DNA from: Bacteroidota bacterium | GTDB taxonomy: Bacteria > Bacteroidota > Bacteroidia > Chitinophagales > Saprospiraceae | Assembly: GCA_024642665.1 (NCBI GenBank) | Contig: JAHEAR010000004.1 | Coordinates: 6,457 to 70,456 of the forward strand | Direction: 5' to 3' | Length of the DNA stretch: 64,000 nt | Shown here: one piece after another, positions 54,086 through 63,400 of the stretch | Layout: the number at the start of each line of letters is the position of its first letter | How positions within the stretch are numbered: the first letter of the stretch is position 1 | Translations under genes and position numbers: made by a program | Notes under the pieces: generated by a model | Seen by the model: the letters and a program-made list of their open reading frames with translations, nothing else | Told to the model about the DNA's origin: nothing | The model's database searches: none

Positions 54086-54523
54086 ATGGGAATCATACAA
54101 TCAATTGTCATAAGACCTAAAAAAAAAGAATCAACCTTGTCGGTCGATGAAATAAATATACTAAAAACAGGTATCGAAGGAGACCATCATTTCAAACCGA
54201 TGTCAAAGCGAACGGTAACGCTCATCTCAAGTATCGCACTTGCTGAAGTAGCTGCTGCTGTTGGGTTTCAAGGCAATGCGCACGCCGCTTCCCGTCGCAA
54301 TATTTGTCTGGATACCTTGCCGAACGAAAACATGATTGGCAAGAAAATTTCGCTTGGCAAAGAAGTCCTTTTAGAAGTAACATGCTACTGTTCACCATGC
54401 AAACAAATGGATGAAAATCTTGGCAAAGGAGCACTCAACGCTTTCTATGAAAAAGCCGGTTGGGGGGCAATCGTACTTCGTGAAGGGCATGTAAAAACAG
54501 GTGACCATTTCGAGGTCCTGTAA
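54086..54523 (+). CDS. MOSC domain-containing protein
   Basis: A 145-residue stand-alone MOSC domain; the family carries sulfur from, or relates to, molybdenum-cofactor sulfurase. Family features are IEGDHHF near the N-terminus, SRRNICLD (about 69-76), IGKKISLG, and the conserved cysteine region with C100, C102 and C105 (CYCSPCKQMD). It begins four bases after the acyl-CoA dehydrogenase stop. Its physiological substrate is unknown. Confidence 0.88.
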   Translation: MGIIQSIVIRPKKKESTLSVDEINILKTGIEGDHHFKPMSKRTVTLISSIALAEVAAAVGFQGNAHAASRRNICLDTLPNENMIGKKISLGKEVLLEVTCYCSPCKQMDENLGKGALNAFYEKAGWGAIVLREGHVKTGDHFEVL

Positions 54524-54622
54524 AAAAATATTTCCTGAGATGCACAATTATTCAATCTGTAGTATATCTTTGGAATTGGGTACTTGATATCCACTACTAT
54601 CAATATCCAAATTCGTATCAAG

Positions 54623-54656
54623 AAGATCAGCGCTTCATCGCGCTGATTTTTTTTTG
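54623..54656 (+). terminator. Rho-independent terminator after the MOSC gene
   Basis: ATCAGCGC (54626-54633) and GCGCTGAT (54640-54647) form a perfect 8-bp stem with a 6-base loop, followed by nine T. It closes the SDR-to-MOSC transcript about 100 bases after the last stop codon. Confidence 0.88.
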
Positions 54657-54774
54657 TGCCATTCCATCAAAGAAAATACAAGGGCTATCCTTCGCGTATT
54701 TTTAAGTGACCAATCCATGAACATCTCATTTAAATCCTCGGCCTGAATGTATGTTCGCTTGTTTCAGATTTTCG

Positions 54775-54782
54775 TATATTTG
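54775..54782 (+). promoter_or_regulatory. -7 box for the beta-helix gene
   Basis: TATATTTG ends two bases before an in-frame ATG at 54785. Transcription would begin a few bases downstream of the box, so that ATG could not be used, which supports the ATG at 54824. Confidence 0.5.
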
Positions 54783-54823
54783 AAATGCTCACACCCGATT
54801 TGAACCTTCAATATCGGACGCCT

Positions 54824-56362
54824 ATGAAATCCTCCTTCCCTTTTCTACCAGTAATCATTTACTGTTGTTGCATTATATTGATTTCTTTGCCGGTTTCCGC
54901 CGCCACCAGGTTTGTATCGCCTGCAGGTAATAATAGCAATTCCGGCAATTCCTGGGCTGAAGCCTGGCAAACACTTCAATATGCTGCCGACCAGGTGACA
55001 GCAGGAGATTCCGTTTGGGTAGCGGATGGAAACTACATCGGATTTGATCTGCGAACAACCGGAACAGCGGTTGATCCAATCGTTTTCATTGCATCCGCCA
55101 GTAATTGTGTCATCGATACTGACAATCCGGTCACCACAGATGGGATCAATATTGAAAATGCAGATTATATTGAAGTGAATGGATTCAGGGTCATTGATCA
55201 GCCAAGGAATGGAATTCGTTTGGTGAATGCCCATTTTTGTATTGTCCGTAACACATATTGTGACAACAACTTCGAGCGGGGAATCTTTACAGGCTTTACT
55301 GATGATATCCTGATTGAGTATAATGAGTGCTTAAACTCGATTGATGAACATGGGATTTATGTTTCCAACAGCAGTGATCGATCAATTCTCCGATACAATA
55401 TATGTCACCACAACAATCGCGGAGGTATTCAAATCAATGCGGATGGGAGCCAGGGTGGGGATGGCATCAGCACCGATCCGCAGATCTATGGGAATATCAT
55501 TTATGAAAATGGTTTAGCAGGAGGAGCTGCCATCAATCTCGATGGTGTCCAGGGGGCATTCATTTACAATAATCTGCTTTATCAAAATCATGCTACCGGT
55601 ATTGCTTTATTCCAACAAGATGGAGCAGAACCCTCCTATAATGGGATCATCGTGCACAATACGATCATCAATGCTTCCGATGCCAGATGGTGCATTTTGG
55701 CGGTAAATGGGTCATCCGGTGCTCAGGTTTTTAATAACATATTAATCAACCAGCATCCCTGGCGTGGAAGCATTGCACTGGATGCGGATGCAGTGCCAGG
55801 ATTTGATTCAGATTATAACATTGTCGTCAACGCATTAAGTAATGATGGTGATGGTCAGTCAATGACGCTTGCGGAGTGGCAGGCATTTGGTTATGATGCA
55901 AATAGTATGTTGGCAGATCCGTTGGGGGATATTTTTATTTCACCAGGAACAGGCGATTTTCACCTCAAGAATGATGCGCAGGCGCTTAATAGCGGAAGTG
56001 CTGCCTCATCATTTGGCGTTAGTGAAGACATAGAAGGGATCACTCGCCCACAAGGTCCTGAGCATGATATCGGTGCTTATGAAGCAGAAAGTTCTCTGGC
56101 TATTGATGAAGAGGAGGTAGTGGACACCAAGCTACCCCATCAAAAAGGCATCCTGATCAATCAGTCTGCTATTATCTGGTCCAGGGATTTGTATGGCACC
56201 TTGTCTTTGTTCAGCATGGATGGAAAGCGAATTGACCATTGGGATATCAGCCAGTCAGGTCAATATGCTTTATCTTCACTTATACCGGGGATATATGTTG
56301 CCACGGTGCATACATCGGGAGGCCGACAGTGGAGTAAAGTTTTTGTTTACGCAGGAAATTAA
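54824..56362 (+). CDS. Secreted right-handed beta-helix protein with T9SS sorting domain
   Basis: A 512-residue protein with a signal peptide (ending SAA), then a pectate-lyase-like parallel beta-helix (about 30-340) opening FVSPAGNNSNSGNSWAEAWQ, and repeated short strands such as RGIFTGFTDDILIEYNECLN. The C-terminal 75 residues, with LSLFSMDGKRID, GIYVATVHTSGGRQWSKVFV, form a type A sorting domain of the type IX secretion system. It is probably exported to the cell surface to cleave or bind polysaccharide; active-site residues were not assigned. The start at 54785 is less likely, given the promoter position. Confidence 0.85.
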   Translation: MKSSFPFLPVIIYCCCIILISLPVSAATRFVSPAGNNSNSGNSWAEAWQTLQYAADQVTAGDSVWVADGNYIGFDLRTTGTAVDPIVFIASASNCVIDTDNPVTTDGINIENADYIEVNGFRVIDQPRNGIRLVNAHFCIVRNTYCDNNFERGIFTGFTDDILIEYNECLNSIDEHGIYVSNSSDRSILRYNICHHNNRGGIQINADGSQGGDGISTDPQIYGNIIYENGLAGGAAINLDGVQGAFIYNNLLYQNHATGIALFQQDGAEPSYNGIIVHNTIINASDARWCILAVNGSSGAQVFNNILINQHPWRGSIALDADAVPGFDSDYNIVVNALSNDGDGQSMTLAEWQAFGYDANSMLADPLGDIFISPGTGDFHLKNDAQALNSGSAASSFGVSEDIEGITRPQGPEHDIGAYEAESSLAIDEEEVVDTKLPHQKGILINQSAIIWSRDLYGTLSLFSMDGKRIDHWDISQSGQYALSSLIPGIYVATVHTSGGRQWSKVFVYAGN

Positions 56363-56372
56363 GATGAGAATC

Positions 56373-57713
56373 TTACTTGAGCCGCTGAATGATCTCTTCG
56401 ATGGTTAGCGAATCTTGTTCACCGCTGGTCAGATCTTTAAGATTTAGGGTATTGTTTTGCATCTCTTCATCTCCGACGATGGCAATGTAGGCACAGCCCA
56501 GATCGGTAGCATACTTAAACTGCTTTTTTAACTTTCCCGGATCAGGATAGAGATCTGCAGCTATACCGGCTTCCCTGATTTTGGAAACGCATTTAAAAGC
56601 GTAGAGGTGTGATACCTCATCAAACGCCGCTACTAAAACTTTAGGTCCATTTTGCAAGTCAGCCGGAAACAGGCCTTTGGCTTCAAGGACATCATATATG
56701 CGCTCAGCGCCAAATGAAATACCTACTCCCGGCACATCCGGCCAGCCAAAAACACCTGTCAGGTTATCATATCGACCACCGCCTCCAAGGCTTCCCATTT
56801 CCGCATCAACTGCGGTCACTTCGAAAATGCAACCTGTATAATAACCCAGTCCGCGAGCAAGCGTAATGTCAAATTGTAGTTGGTTTTTGAGATTCAGATT
56901 TTCTAAATATGCAAACACTTTTTCAACCTCTCCCAGACTTGCCAACACTTGCGGATCATTCAATATCAACGAACGAAAAGAGGCTAAATCCTTTTGCGCC
57001 AAAAAATCAAAAATCTTATCCTGTGCTTTCTCAGCAATTCCACGTTCAGTCAATTCCTTTCGAACGCCTTCTTCCCCTATTTTGTCAAGCTTGTCGATCG
57101 CCATCGTCATCTCAAGCCACTGGTCGCCAATCCCTGCAATACCTGCTATTCCTGAAAGGAGCTGACGGTGATTGAGTCGAATGATGACAGGAATATTCAG
57201 TCTGGCAAATACATCATCATAGATTTGAATCAGTTCAGCCTCATAGGACAAAGATTTACTGCCTACAACATCCACATCACATTGATAAAACTCCTGATAA
57301 CGTCCCTTCTGCGGACGATCTGCGCGCCAAACCGGTTGAATCTGATACCGTTTGAATGGCAAGGAAATATCATTTCGATGCATGACCACATATCGCGCAA
57401 ATGGGACCGTGAGATCATAGCGCATACCCCTTTTAGAAATGGAGGTGGTAAATGAATTGCTATCTTTTGATTGATACGCCTGATCATCCGATTTGCTGAG
57501 GTAGTCGCCGTTATTTAAAACCTTGAACAACAAACGATCCCCTTCCTCCCCATATTTACCGGTCAGTGTACTTAGGTTTTCCATCACCGGGGTTTCAATA
57601 GGTACATAGGCATAGGTTTTAAAAACCTCCTCGATGATGCCAAACATCCACTTGCGTTTCGCCAATTCAATGGGCAAAAAATCGCGTGTACCTTTTGGAA
57701 GACCTACCTTCAT
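56373..57713 (-). CDS. hisS: Histidine-tRNA ligase
   Basis: Class II synthetase for tRNA-His, 446 residues. Features are the N-terminal GLPKGTRDFLP, motif 2 around FQIQPVWRADRPQKGRYQEF-type sequence near 125, the His-A signature LGYYTGCIFEV (residue about 275) and GGGGRYDNL (about 296-304), and a C-terminal anticodon-binding domain (about 355-446). It follows pheS by 37 bases on the same strand and is probably co-transcribed with it. It is convergent with the beta-helix gene, 10 bases away. Confidence 0.96.
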   Translation of the reverse strand: MKVGLPKGTRDFLPIELAKRKWMFGIIEEVFKTYAYVPIETPVMENLSTLTGKYGEEGDRLLFKVLNNGDYLSKSDDQAYQSKDSNSFTTSISKRGMRYDLTVPFARYVVMHRNDISLPFKRYQIQPVWRADRPQKGRYQEFYQCDVDVVGSKSLSYEAELIQIYDDVFARLNIPVIIRLNHRQLLSGIAGIAGIGDQWLEMTMAIDKLDKIGEEGVRKELTERGIAEKAQDKIFDFLAQKDLASFRSLILNDPQVLASLGEVEKVFAYLENLNLKNQLQFDITLARGLGYYTGCIFEVTAVDAEMGSLGGGGRYDNLTGVFGWPDVPGVGISFGAERIYDVLEAKGLFPADLQNGPKVLVAAFDEVSHLYAFKCVSKIREAGIAADLYPDPGKLKKQFKYATDLGCAYIAIVGDEEMQNNTLNLKDLTSGEQDSLTIEEIIQRLK

Positions 57714-57750
57714 GAAGTGCTGATTGATTTAATGGATTACTACGCTACTG

Positions 57751-58779
57751 CTAAACTACAGAAGCAAACTGCTTTAAAAATCTTACATCGTTTTCGAACA
57801 ACAATCGGATATCATTGATTCGATACTTAATCATGGCTTGTCGTTCGATCCCCATACCGCAGGCAAAGCCGGAATATTTTGTGGAATCAATTCCACAGGT
57901 TTCGAGTACAGCAGGATCTACCATTCCACAGCCCATAATTTCGAGCCACCCGGTGCCTTTTGTGATTCTATGGGCATGTTCATCTGCCAGACCATAATAC
58001 ACATCCATCTCTGCGGACGGTTCCGTAAATGGAAAATAGGATGGACGCAATCGCGTGACCACATCCTTTCCATACATGGCCTGAGCAAATTGATGCAGCG
58101 TTTGCTTCATATCGGCGAAAGAAACATTTTCATCAATGTATAATACTTCCACCTGATGAAACTGACAGTGTGATCTGGCAGAAACAGTTTCGTTACGATA
58201 GACACGTCCAGGAGCAATAATCCTAATGGGTGGCTTACGCGTTGTCATCACTCTGGCCTGCACGGACGACGTATGTGTTCTTAATAACCATCCCGGAGGG
58301 GAGGCAACATAATACGTATCCTGCATATCTCTGGCCGGGTGATCTACAGGTGTATTCATGGCGGTAAAATTATGCCAGTCATCTTCTATCTCGCGATCTT
58401 CCGCCACTTCAAATCCCATTCTGGAAAACACATCGATGATTTCCTCCATCACCAGACTTACCGGATGCCGGCTCCCTACAGGAAGCGCTAATTCAGGAAG
58501 ACTTAAATCAGGCGTTTCTGTAGTCTTCGAGTTACCGCTTTGCAAACGATTTTGTTCCTTCTGGAAAACATCCTCTGCTTTTTGTTTGGCCTCATTCACT
58601 AAAAGCCCGAATTCGCGTTTTTGCTCATTTGGCACCTCCCGGATTAAAGCGGAAAGCGGTTTTAAAATATTTTTGCTGCCCAGAAATCTGATGCGAAAAG
58701 CCTCAAGCGCTGCAGCATCATTTGTCGTGGCTTGTTCAATTTCTGAAATTATTGCCTTTAATTGCTCTAATGGATCCAT
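57751..58779 (-). CDS. pheS: Phenylalanine-tRNA ligase alpha subunit
   Basis: Catalytic subunit of the heterotetrameric class II enzyme, 342 residues. An N-terminal coiled coil (about 1-85) leads to the catalytic core with HPVSLVMEEI, VDHPARDMQDTYYV, RTHTSSVQAR, and motif 3 FACGMGIERQAMIKY near the C-terminus. The partner pheT is not in this window. The pair pheS-hisS appears to share a promoter. Confidence 0.96.
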   Translation of the reverse strand: MDPLEQLKAIISEIEQATTNDAAALEAFRIRFLGSKNILKPLSALIREVPNEQKREFGLLVNEAKQKAEDVFQKEQNRLQSGNSKTTETPDLSLPELALPVGSRHPVSLVMEEIIDVFSRMGFEVAEDREIEDDWHNFTAMNTPVDHPARDMQDTYYVASPPGWLLRTHTSSVQARVMTTRKPPIRIIAPGRVYRNETVSARSHCQFHQVEVLYIDENVSFADMKQTLHQFAQAMYGKDVVTRLRPSYFPFTEPSAEMDVYYGLADEHAHRITKGTGWLEIMGCGMVDPAVLETCGIDSTKYSGFACGMGIERQAMIKYRINDIRLLFENDVRFLKQFASVV

Positions 58780-58903
58780 ACTTTATATGATGTGATAAGG
58801 GTCAGTTCGTTATTCTGCCTGACCTTAAACTTTACAACCTAATGTTTCAAACAAGGATGGAGACCCGTGCTCGTTTCATAACAAGGAATTCCATCCAATG
58901 ACA

Positions 58904-58911
58904 CAAAAGTA
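58904..58911 (-). promoter_or_regulatory. -7 box for pheS-hisS
   Basis: On the minus strand TACTTTTG matches TAnnTTTG about 125 bases upstream of the pheS start codon. The leader would be long enough for a regulatory structure, but no T-box or attenuator was recognised. Confidence 0.4.
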
Positions 58912-58935
58912 ACGAACTGTGCTTACCCAAACTTA

Positions 58936-60204
58936 ATGCCTAACTTTCGCCCCATGTCCATTCGCCAGCCAATTGCGGTTTTTCTATGTATCGCGATGGC
59001 CATCGCCTTACTTTGGTCGGTGGCTTTACTGTCTATTTCGGCAGTTGCACTGGTCTTCTTCGCGGTCACTGATATTCAAATTGAACCCTTGAAAATCAAG
59101 TGGTTACTCACCCCTAAGGCTATCAGGAGCAGTATCCGGGAGAAGCCTTACCTATGGAGCTTCACCCTTTTCTTCCTGCTTTATCTGGGGAGTGTTATGT
59201 ATGCCGGAAATATTTCAGAATGGTGGAGCCTGACACATATGAAAATTGTCTTTCTGATCATTCCGATGGCCTTTGCCTTCCTAAAGCCTTTCTCACGGAA
59301 GGAATATATGCTGGTTGTTGTCAGTATGATCCTCATGACGTTTTGGAGTTCCATTTGGGTTCAGGTGGCCTATTTTCAGAATTATTATTTATTCAATACG
59401 AGCCTTGGCTTTGGAGGATCGCTTCCGACCCCTACCGGTCATATTCGCTATAGCGTCATTATCGCTATTTGTATGATCCTTAGTATTTCGTTTGCACTGG
59501 AAAAAATGAGTATAAAATATGCCTGGGAACGATGGGTGTATGGTCTGCTGGGCCTCTATTTTTTTTACTTCCTTCATATTCTTTCCGTGCGCACCGGCAT
59601 TGCAGTTGGCTATGCAGGACTTTTATTACTTGTATTTTTTTATCTGAAACGCATGAAAGTCTGGCTTCGGGCAGGGATTGTCCTGATGATCATACTTTTC
59701 CCATTTATCGCCTACCATACGATTCCCACATTTAATCAAAAAATCAATTACTCCCTGTATGATTTAAAGCAATTCAATTTGGGAGATGGTGAAAATTATT
59801 CTGATGCTGAACGCTGGCAATCATGGCGCGCCGGTATAGAAGTTGGAAATCAACACCCGTTTTTTGGAACCGGGACCGGTCATTTCCGCAGTGCTTTAAA
59901 GGATTATTATAAAACAAACTTTAATCGCGACTCTTTTGAACGACCGCATAATCAATTCATTAATGTGTTTACCCTCTTTGGTCTTTTTGGGCTTACCATT
60001 TTTATTTTTATCCTGATCTATCCAATGACTTTTAAGATGTTCTGGAGTCCCCCCTGGATACCCATTATATTTATCATGCAAATATTATCAATGATGGTAG
60101 AGCATCCCCTGGATGTCACTGTTGGTACTTCGCTGTTTTTACTCATAAGCCTCCTTGGACTAAGTTATCAAAGTGGAGAGAGTAGCGAAGGGCGGGGAGC
60201 TTAG
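58936..60204 (+). CDS. O-antigen ligase/polymerase family membrane protein
   Basis: A 422-residue protein with about ten to twelve membrane helices and one large periplasmic loop (about 265-345). In that loop ERWQSWRAGIEVGNQHPFFG and GTGHFRS are typical of the Wzy_C/O-antigen ligase family, followed by ERPHNQFINVFTLFGLFGL. Such proteins join or polymerise undecaprenyl-linked glycans in the periplasm. An alternative start is the ATG at 58954. The C-terminal residues (SGESSEGRGA) and the stop codon merge into an intergenic repeat (GAGCTTAGGGCA then GGGGCAT units). Confidence 0.82.
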   Translation: MPNFRPMSIRQPIAVFLCIAMAIALLWSVALLSISAVALVFFAVTDIQIEPLKIKWLLTPKAIRSSIREKPYLWSFTLFFLLYLGSVMYAGNISEWWSLTHMKIVFLIIPMAFAFLKPFSRKEYMLVVVSMILMTFWSSIWVQVAYFQNYYLFNTSLGFGGSLPTPTGHIRYSVIIAICMILSISFALEKMSIKYAWERWVYGLLGLYFFYFLHILSVRTGIAVGYAGLLLLVFFYLKRMKVWLRAGIVLMIILFPFIAYHTIPTFNQKINYSLYDLKQFNLGDGENYSDAERWQSWRAGIEVGNQHPFFGTGTGHFRSALKDYYKTNFNRDSFERPHNQFINVFTLFGLFGLTIFIFILIYPMTFKMFWSPPWIPIIFIMQILSMMVEHPLDVTVGTSLFLLISLLGLSYQSGESSEGRGA

Positions 60205-60423
60205 GGCACGGGGCATGGGGCATGGGGCATGGGGCATGGGGCAAATTAAAAATTACGATCGATCGAGAGAATTACGAAAAAAGACATGAGACTTTTAACC
60301 TGCTGAAACATAGTATTTTAATACCCCTTTAACCTTCTTAACCCTTTAAACATAATCACCCCATCACTTATCACCCATCACTAAATGACCCATCACTAAC
60401 TCACTAAATCACCCCATCACCAA
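60205..60423. repeat. Heptamer and word repeats between the ligase and helicase genes
   Basis: Nearly the whole 219-base spacer is repeated words. GGGGCAT occurs four times plus a partial unit at 60210-60243. Next come AATTAAAAATTACG and GAATTACGAAAAA, then GACATGAGAC, CCCTTTAACC and TTTAAACATAATCACC. About ten ATCACC/ATCACT units (60354-60421) follow, in mostly 7-8-base steps, and stop right before the helicase ATG. Confidence 0.85.
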
Positions 60424-63400
60424 ATGCTCATGACTTTTGACGAAAAAATAGCCAAACTAAATACCAATCAACGTATTGCGGTAGATACCATTGAAGGACC
60501 GGTCATGGTGATCGCCGGACCCGGCACCGGAAAGACAGAAATACTCTCCCTTAGAATTGGGAATATTCTAAAACAAACAGATTCTTCTCCGAATAATATT
60601 CTTTGTTTGACATATACCGATGCAGCGGCTTCCGAAATGCGACATCGACTCATAGACTATATCGGGCCGGAAGCTTATGGACTTCAGGTCAGCACATTCC
60701 ATAGTTTCTGTAATCTGGTCATACAGGAAAATCCAGGTGCTTTTCAAAAAGCGCGAGAATTGGAACCAATTTCAGAAATCGATCGATTTAATATTCTTAA
60801 AAATCTGATTGATGGATTTGGAGATGATCATCCGCTCAAGCGCTTTAAGGGTCAGACGTATTATGAGTGGAAAAAACTCAATGATCTCTTCATGACGATG
60901 AAGAAAGAAAACTGGAATCCTGAATACATGCATCAGCAAATTGCAGACTACATTTCGAACATTGAGTCAGGGGATGAATACAGATATAAAAACACTCGCA
61001 AAGGATATTACGAGAAGGGGCAGCTAAAACCTGATTTTAAGAAGAAGGTGCTTGATCCAATGGAAGCGTTAACGGCAGCAGTCAATGAATATGATCACTA
61101 CAATGCCCTCATGGAAACTGAGGGAAAATATGATTTTGAAGACATGCTGCTTTGGGTGAATGAGGCCTTTGAAAAAGATGCTGACCTGCTGGCTAATTAT
61201 CAGGAACGCTTTTTATATGTACTGGTGGATGAGTTTCAGGATACCAATGGCATTCAAATGGGGATTCTTCAGAAAATCATTGACCATGAATGGATCGATC
61301 GACCAAATGTATTTGTCGTAGGAGATGATGATCAGGCCATCTTTCGTTTTCAGGGAGCGAACATTAAAAATCTCATGGAGTTTCAGGAGAAATATTCACC
61401 TGAAATCATTCTGCTGGAGGAGAACTATCGAAGTTCACAGCTAATCCTGGATACCGCACGAACGATCATGAATCCGGTTTCGAATTCTGTAATTCAAAAA
61501 TTATTTAACCAATCAAAAAAATTACGGGCTTCCGGAACGCATGCCACAAATCATCACCCGGTGCACATAAAAGCATATCCGTCATTTACCTATGAAAATG
61601 CTGATATATTTAACCAATTAAAACACTGGCATGAAGAAAAGACTGCAGGCTCCTTTGCAGTTCTTTATAATAAGCATGAGCATGGTCGCGAACTGGGCAT
61701 GGCCTTGAAAGGAGCCGGCATTCCATTTCAAATCGCCAAAACGAACGATGCGCTGCATCACATGCTCATCAATCATTTGCTGGACATCATAACCTGTATC
61801 AGCAATTTAAGTGAAGGTGCAGGCAATGATGATGCTTTGCTTTACAGAGTATTGCATCTCGCCTATCTCGATCCGAGGCCCTATGATCTGCAACGGCTTA
61901 TACTTTCCTATACAGCAAGAGACAGAAACGATCATTCCTCCTTGTACATGTGGATTAGTGATCCTGAGATAGTGCATCAGCTCAAACTCAAAGACAGCAC
62001 TTGGATGGATAAAACAGCAAAATTGCTGTCAGAAAGTATTACGGCTTACCACTCGAGGACACTGACAGGATTTTTGGAATGGGTGGTCAACCAGTTTGGG
62101 ATTATGCCATGGATTCTCAGGCAGCCGGAAAAGTTTTCGCATCTCTATGCGATTAAGACCTTTTTCACTTTTGCAGATATGCAGGGTGCCGGAAAAACTA
62201 CTTTCCGTATTCCGGACTTGCTGGAGATCATCGATTTGATGAAGACGTATGGTATTCTCCTCCCTGTACAATCTCTGGCCCCACCCCCAAAAGGAATATT
62301 CTTATCCACCCTCCATAGTGCCAAAGGATTGGAATATGAAAAAGTCATCATCAAAAACATGACTGAAAACGAATGGGAAAAAAAGAAGCCCTATAACCAA
62401 ACATTTAAATTGCCTGATAACCTGGTACGTCAGGACATGGATGAATTTACCGTATCATCGGAAGGGGATATCAATGATCAGGATCGAAGACGACTATTGT
62501 ATGTGGGTATGACCAGGGCTAAGCACGATCTGACCCTCTCCTACCCCAGGAAAAAAGACGATGGAAAAGACCTGATCCCCAGCTTATATCTTACGGAAAT
62601 TCAACAAGGTGATACGGATGTCGCGTTGATAAAACCTGAAGTAGATGAAAACTTACAAGCAGAATATCTCCTGGCGCTCTTGTCCGGGGAGCAAACATTT
62701 GATCTGCAATTGGATGATGTCGAAATAAACGATCGCATCAAAAACTATGTAATGAATGTCTCCGCGCTGAATGTATATCTCGAATGTCAGGTCCGGTTTT
62801 ACTATGAGAAGATACTGCAAGTGCCCTCCACACAATCATCTTTTATGCTATTTGGCAGCGGACTACACGAAGCGCTGCAACTTTTGTTTAGAAAGCGATT
62901 TGAAGAAAAAGATGAGTCCGTTGGTAAAGATTATCTCCTCCGTATCTATGAATATTATATGGAGCGACATAAACACCGATTTACTGATAAGGAATACATG
63001 GACCTGATGACCTATGGTAAAATGGTCCTGGATAAATACTACGATCATTACCATTCCACCTGGTCAGCGGACATCCAATATCTGACAGAATATCGTATAC
63101 GGGATATACATATTGGTGGTGTTCCCGTCTCCGGATTTATTGATCGACTGGACAAAACCAAGGATACTATTATTGTGTATGACTATAAATCCGGCAAGGC
63201 GGAGAATTTAAGAAAGAAGACTTACCCGCCAAACGAAAACTATCCCAATGGTGGTGACTACTGGCGCCAAATGGTTTTCTATGATCTGATGCTACAACAA
63301 GATCCAAAATTTAAAACATTTATGGATCATGGCTATATCCAGGGGCTGGAGCCGAAAAAGGATGGATTGTTTGAGGAAAAGAAATTTAATATCTCACCTG

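Noticed and set aside
60210-60421. CRISPR array
   Set aside because: Units are 7-8 bases with no unique spacers, and no cas genes are nearby.
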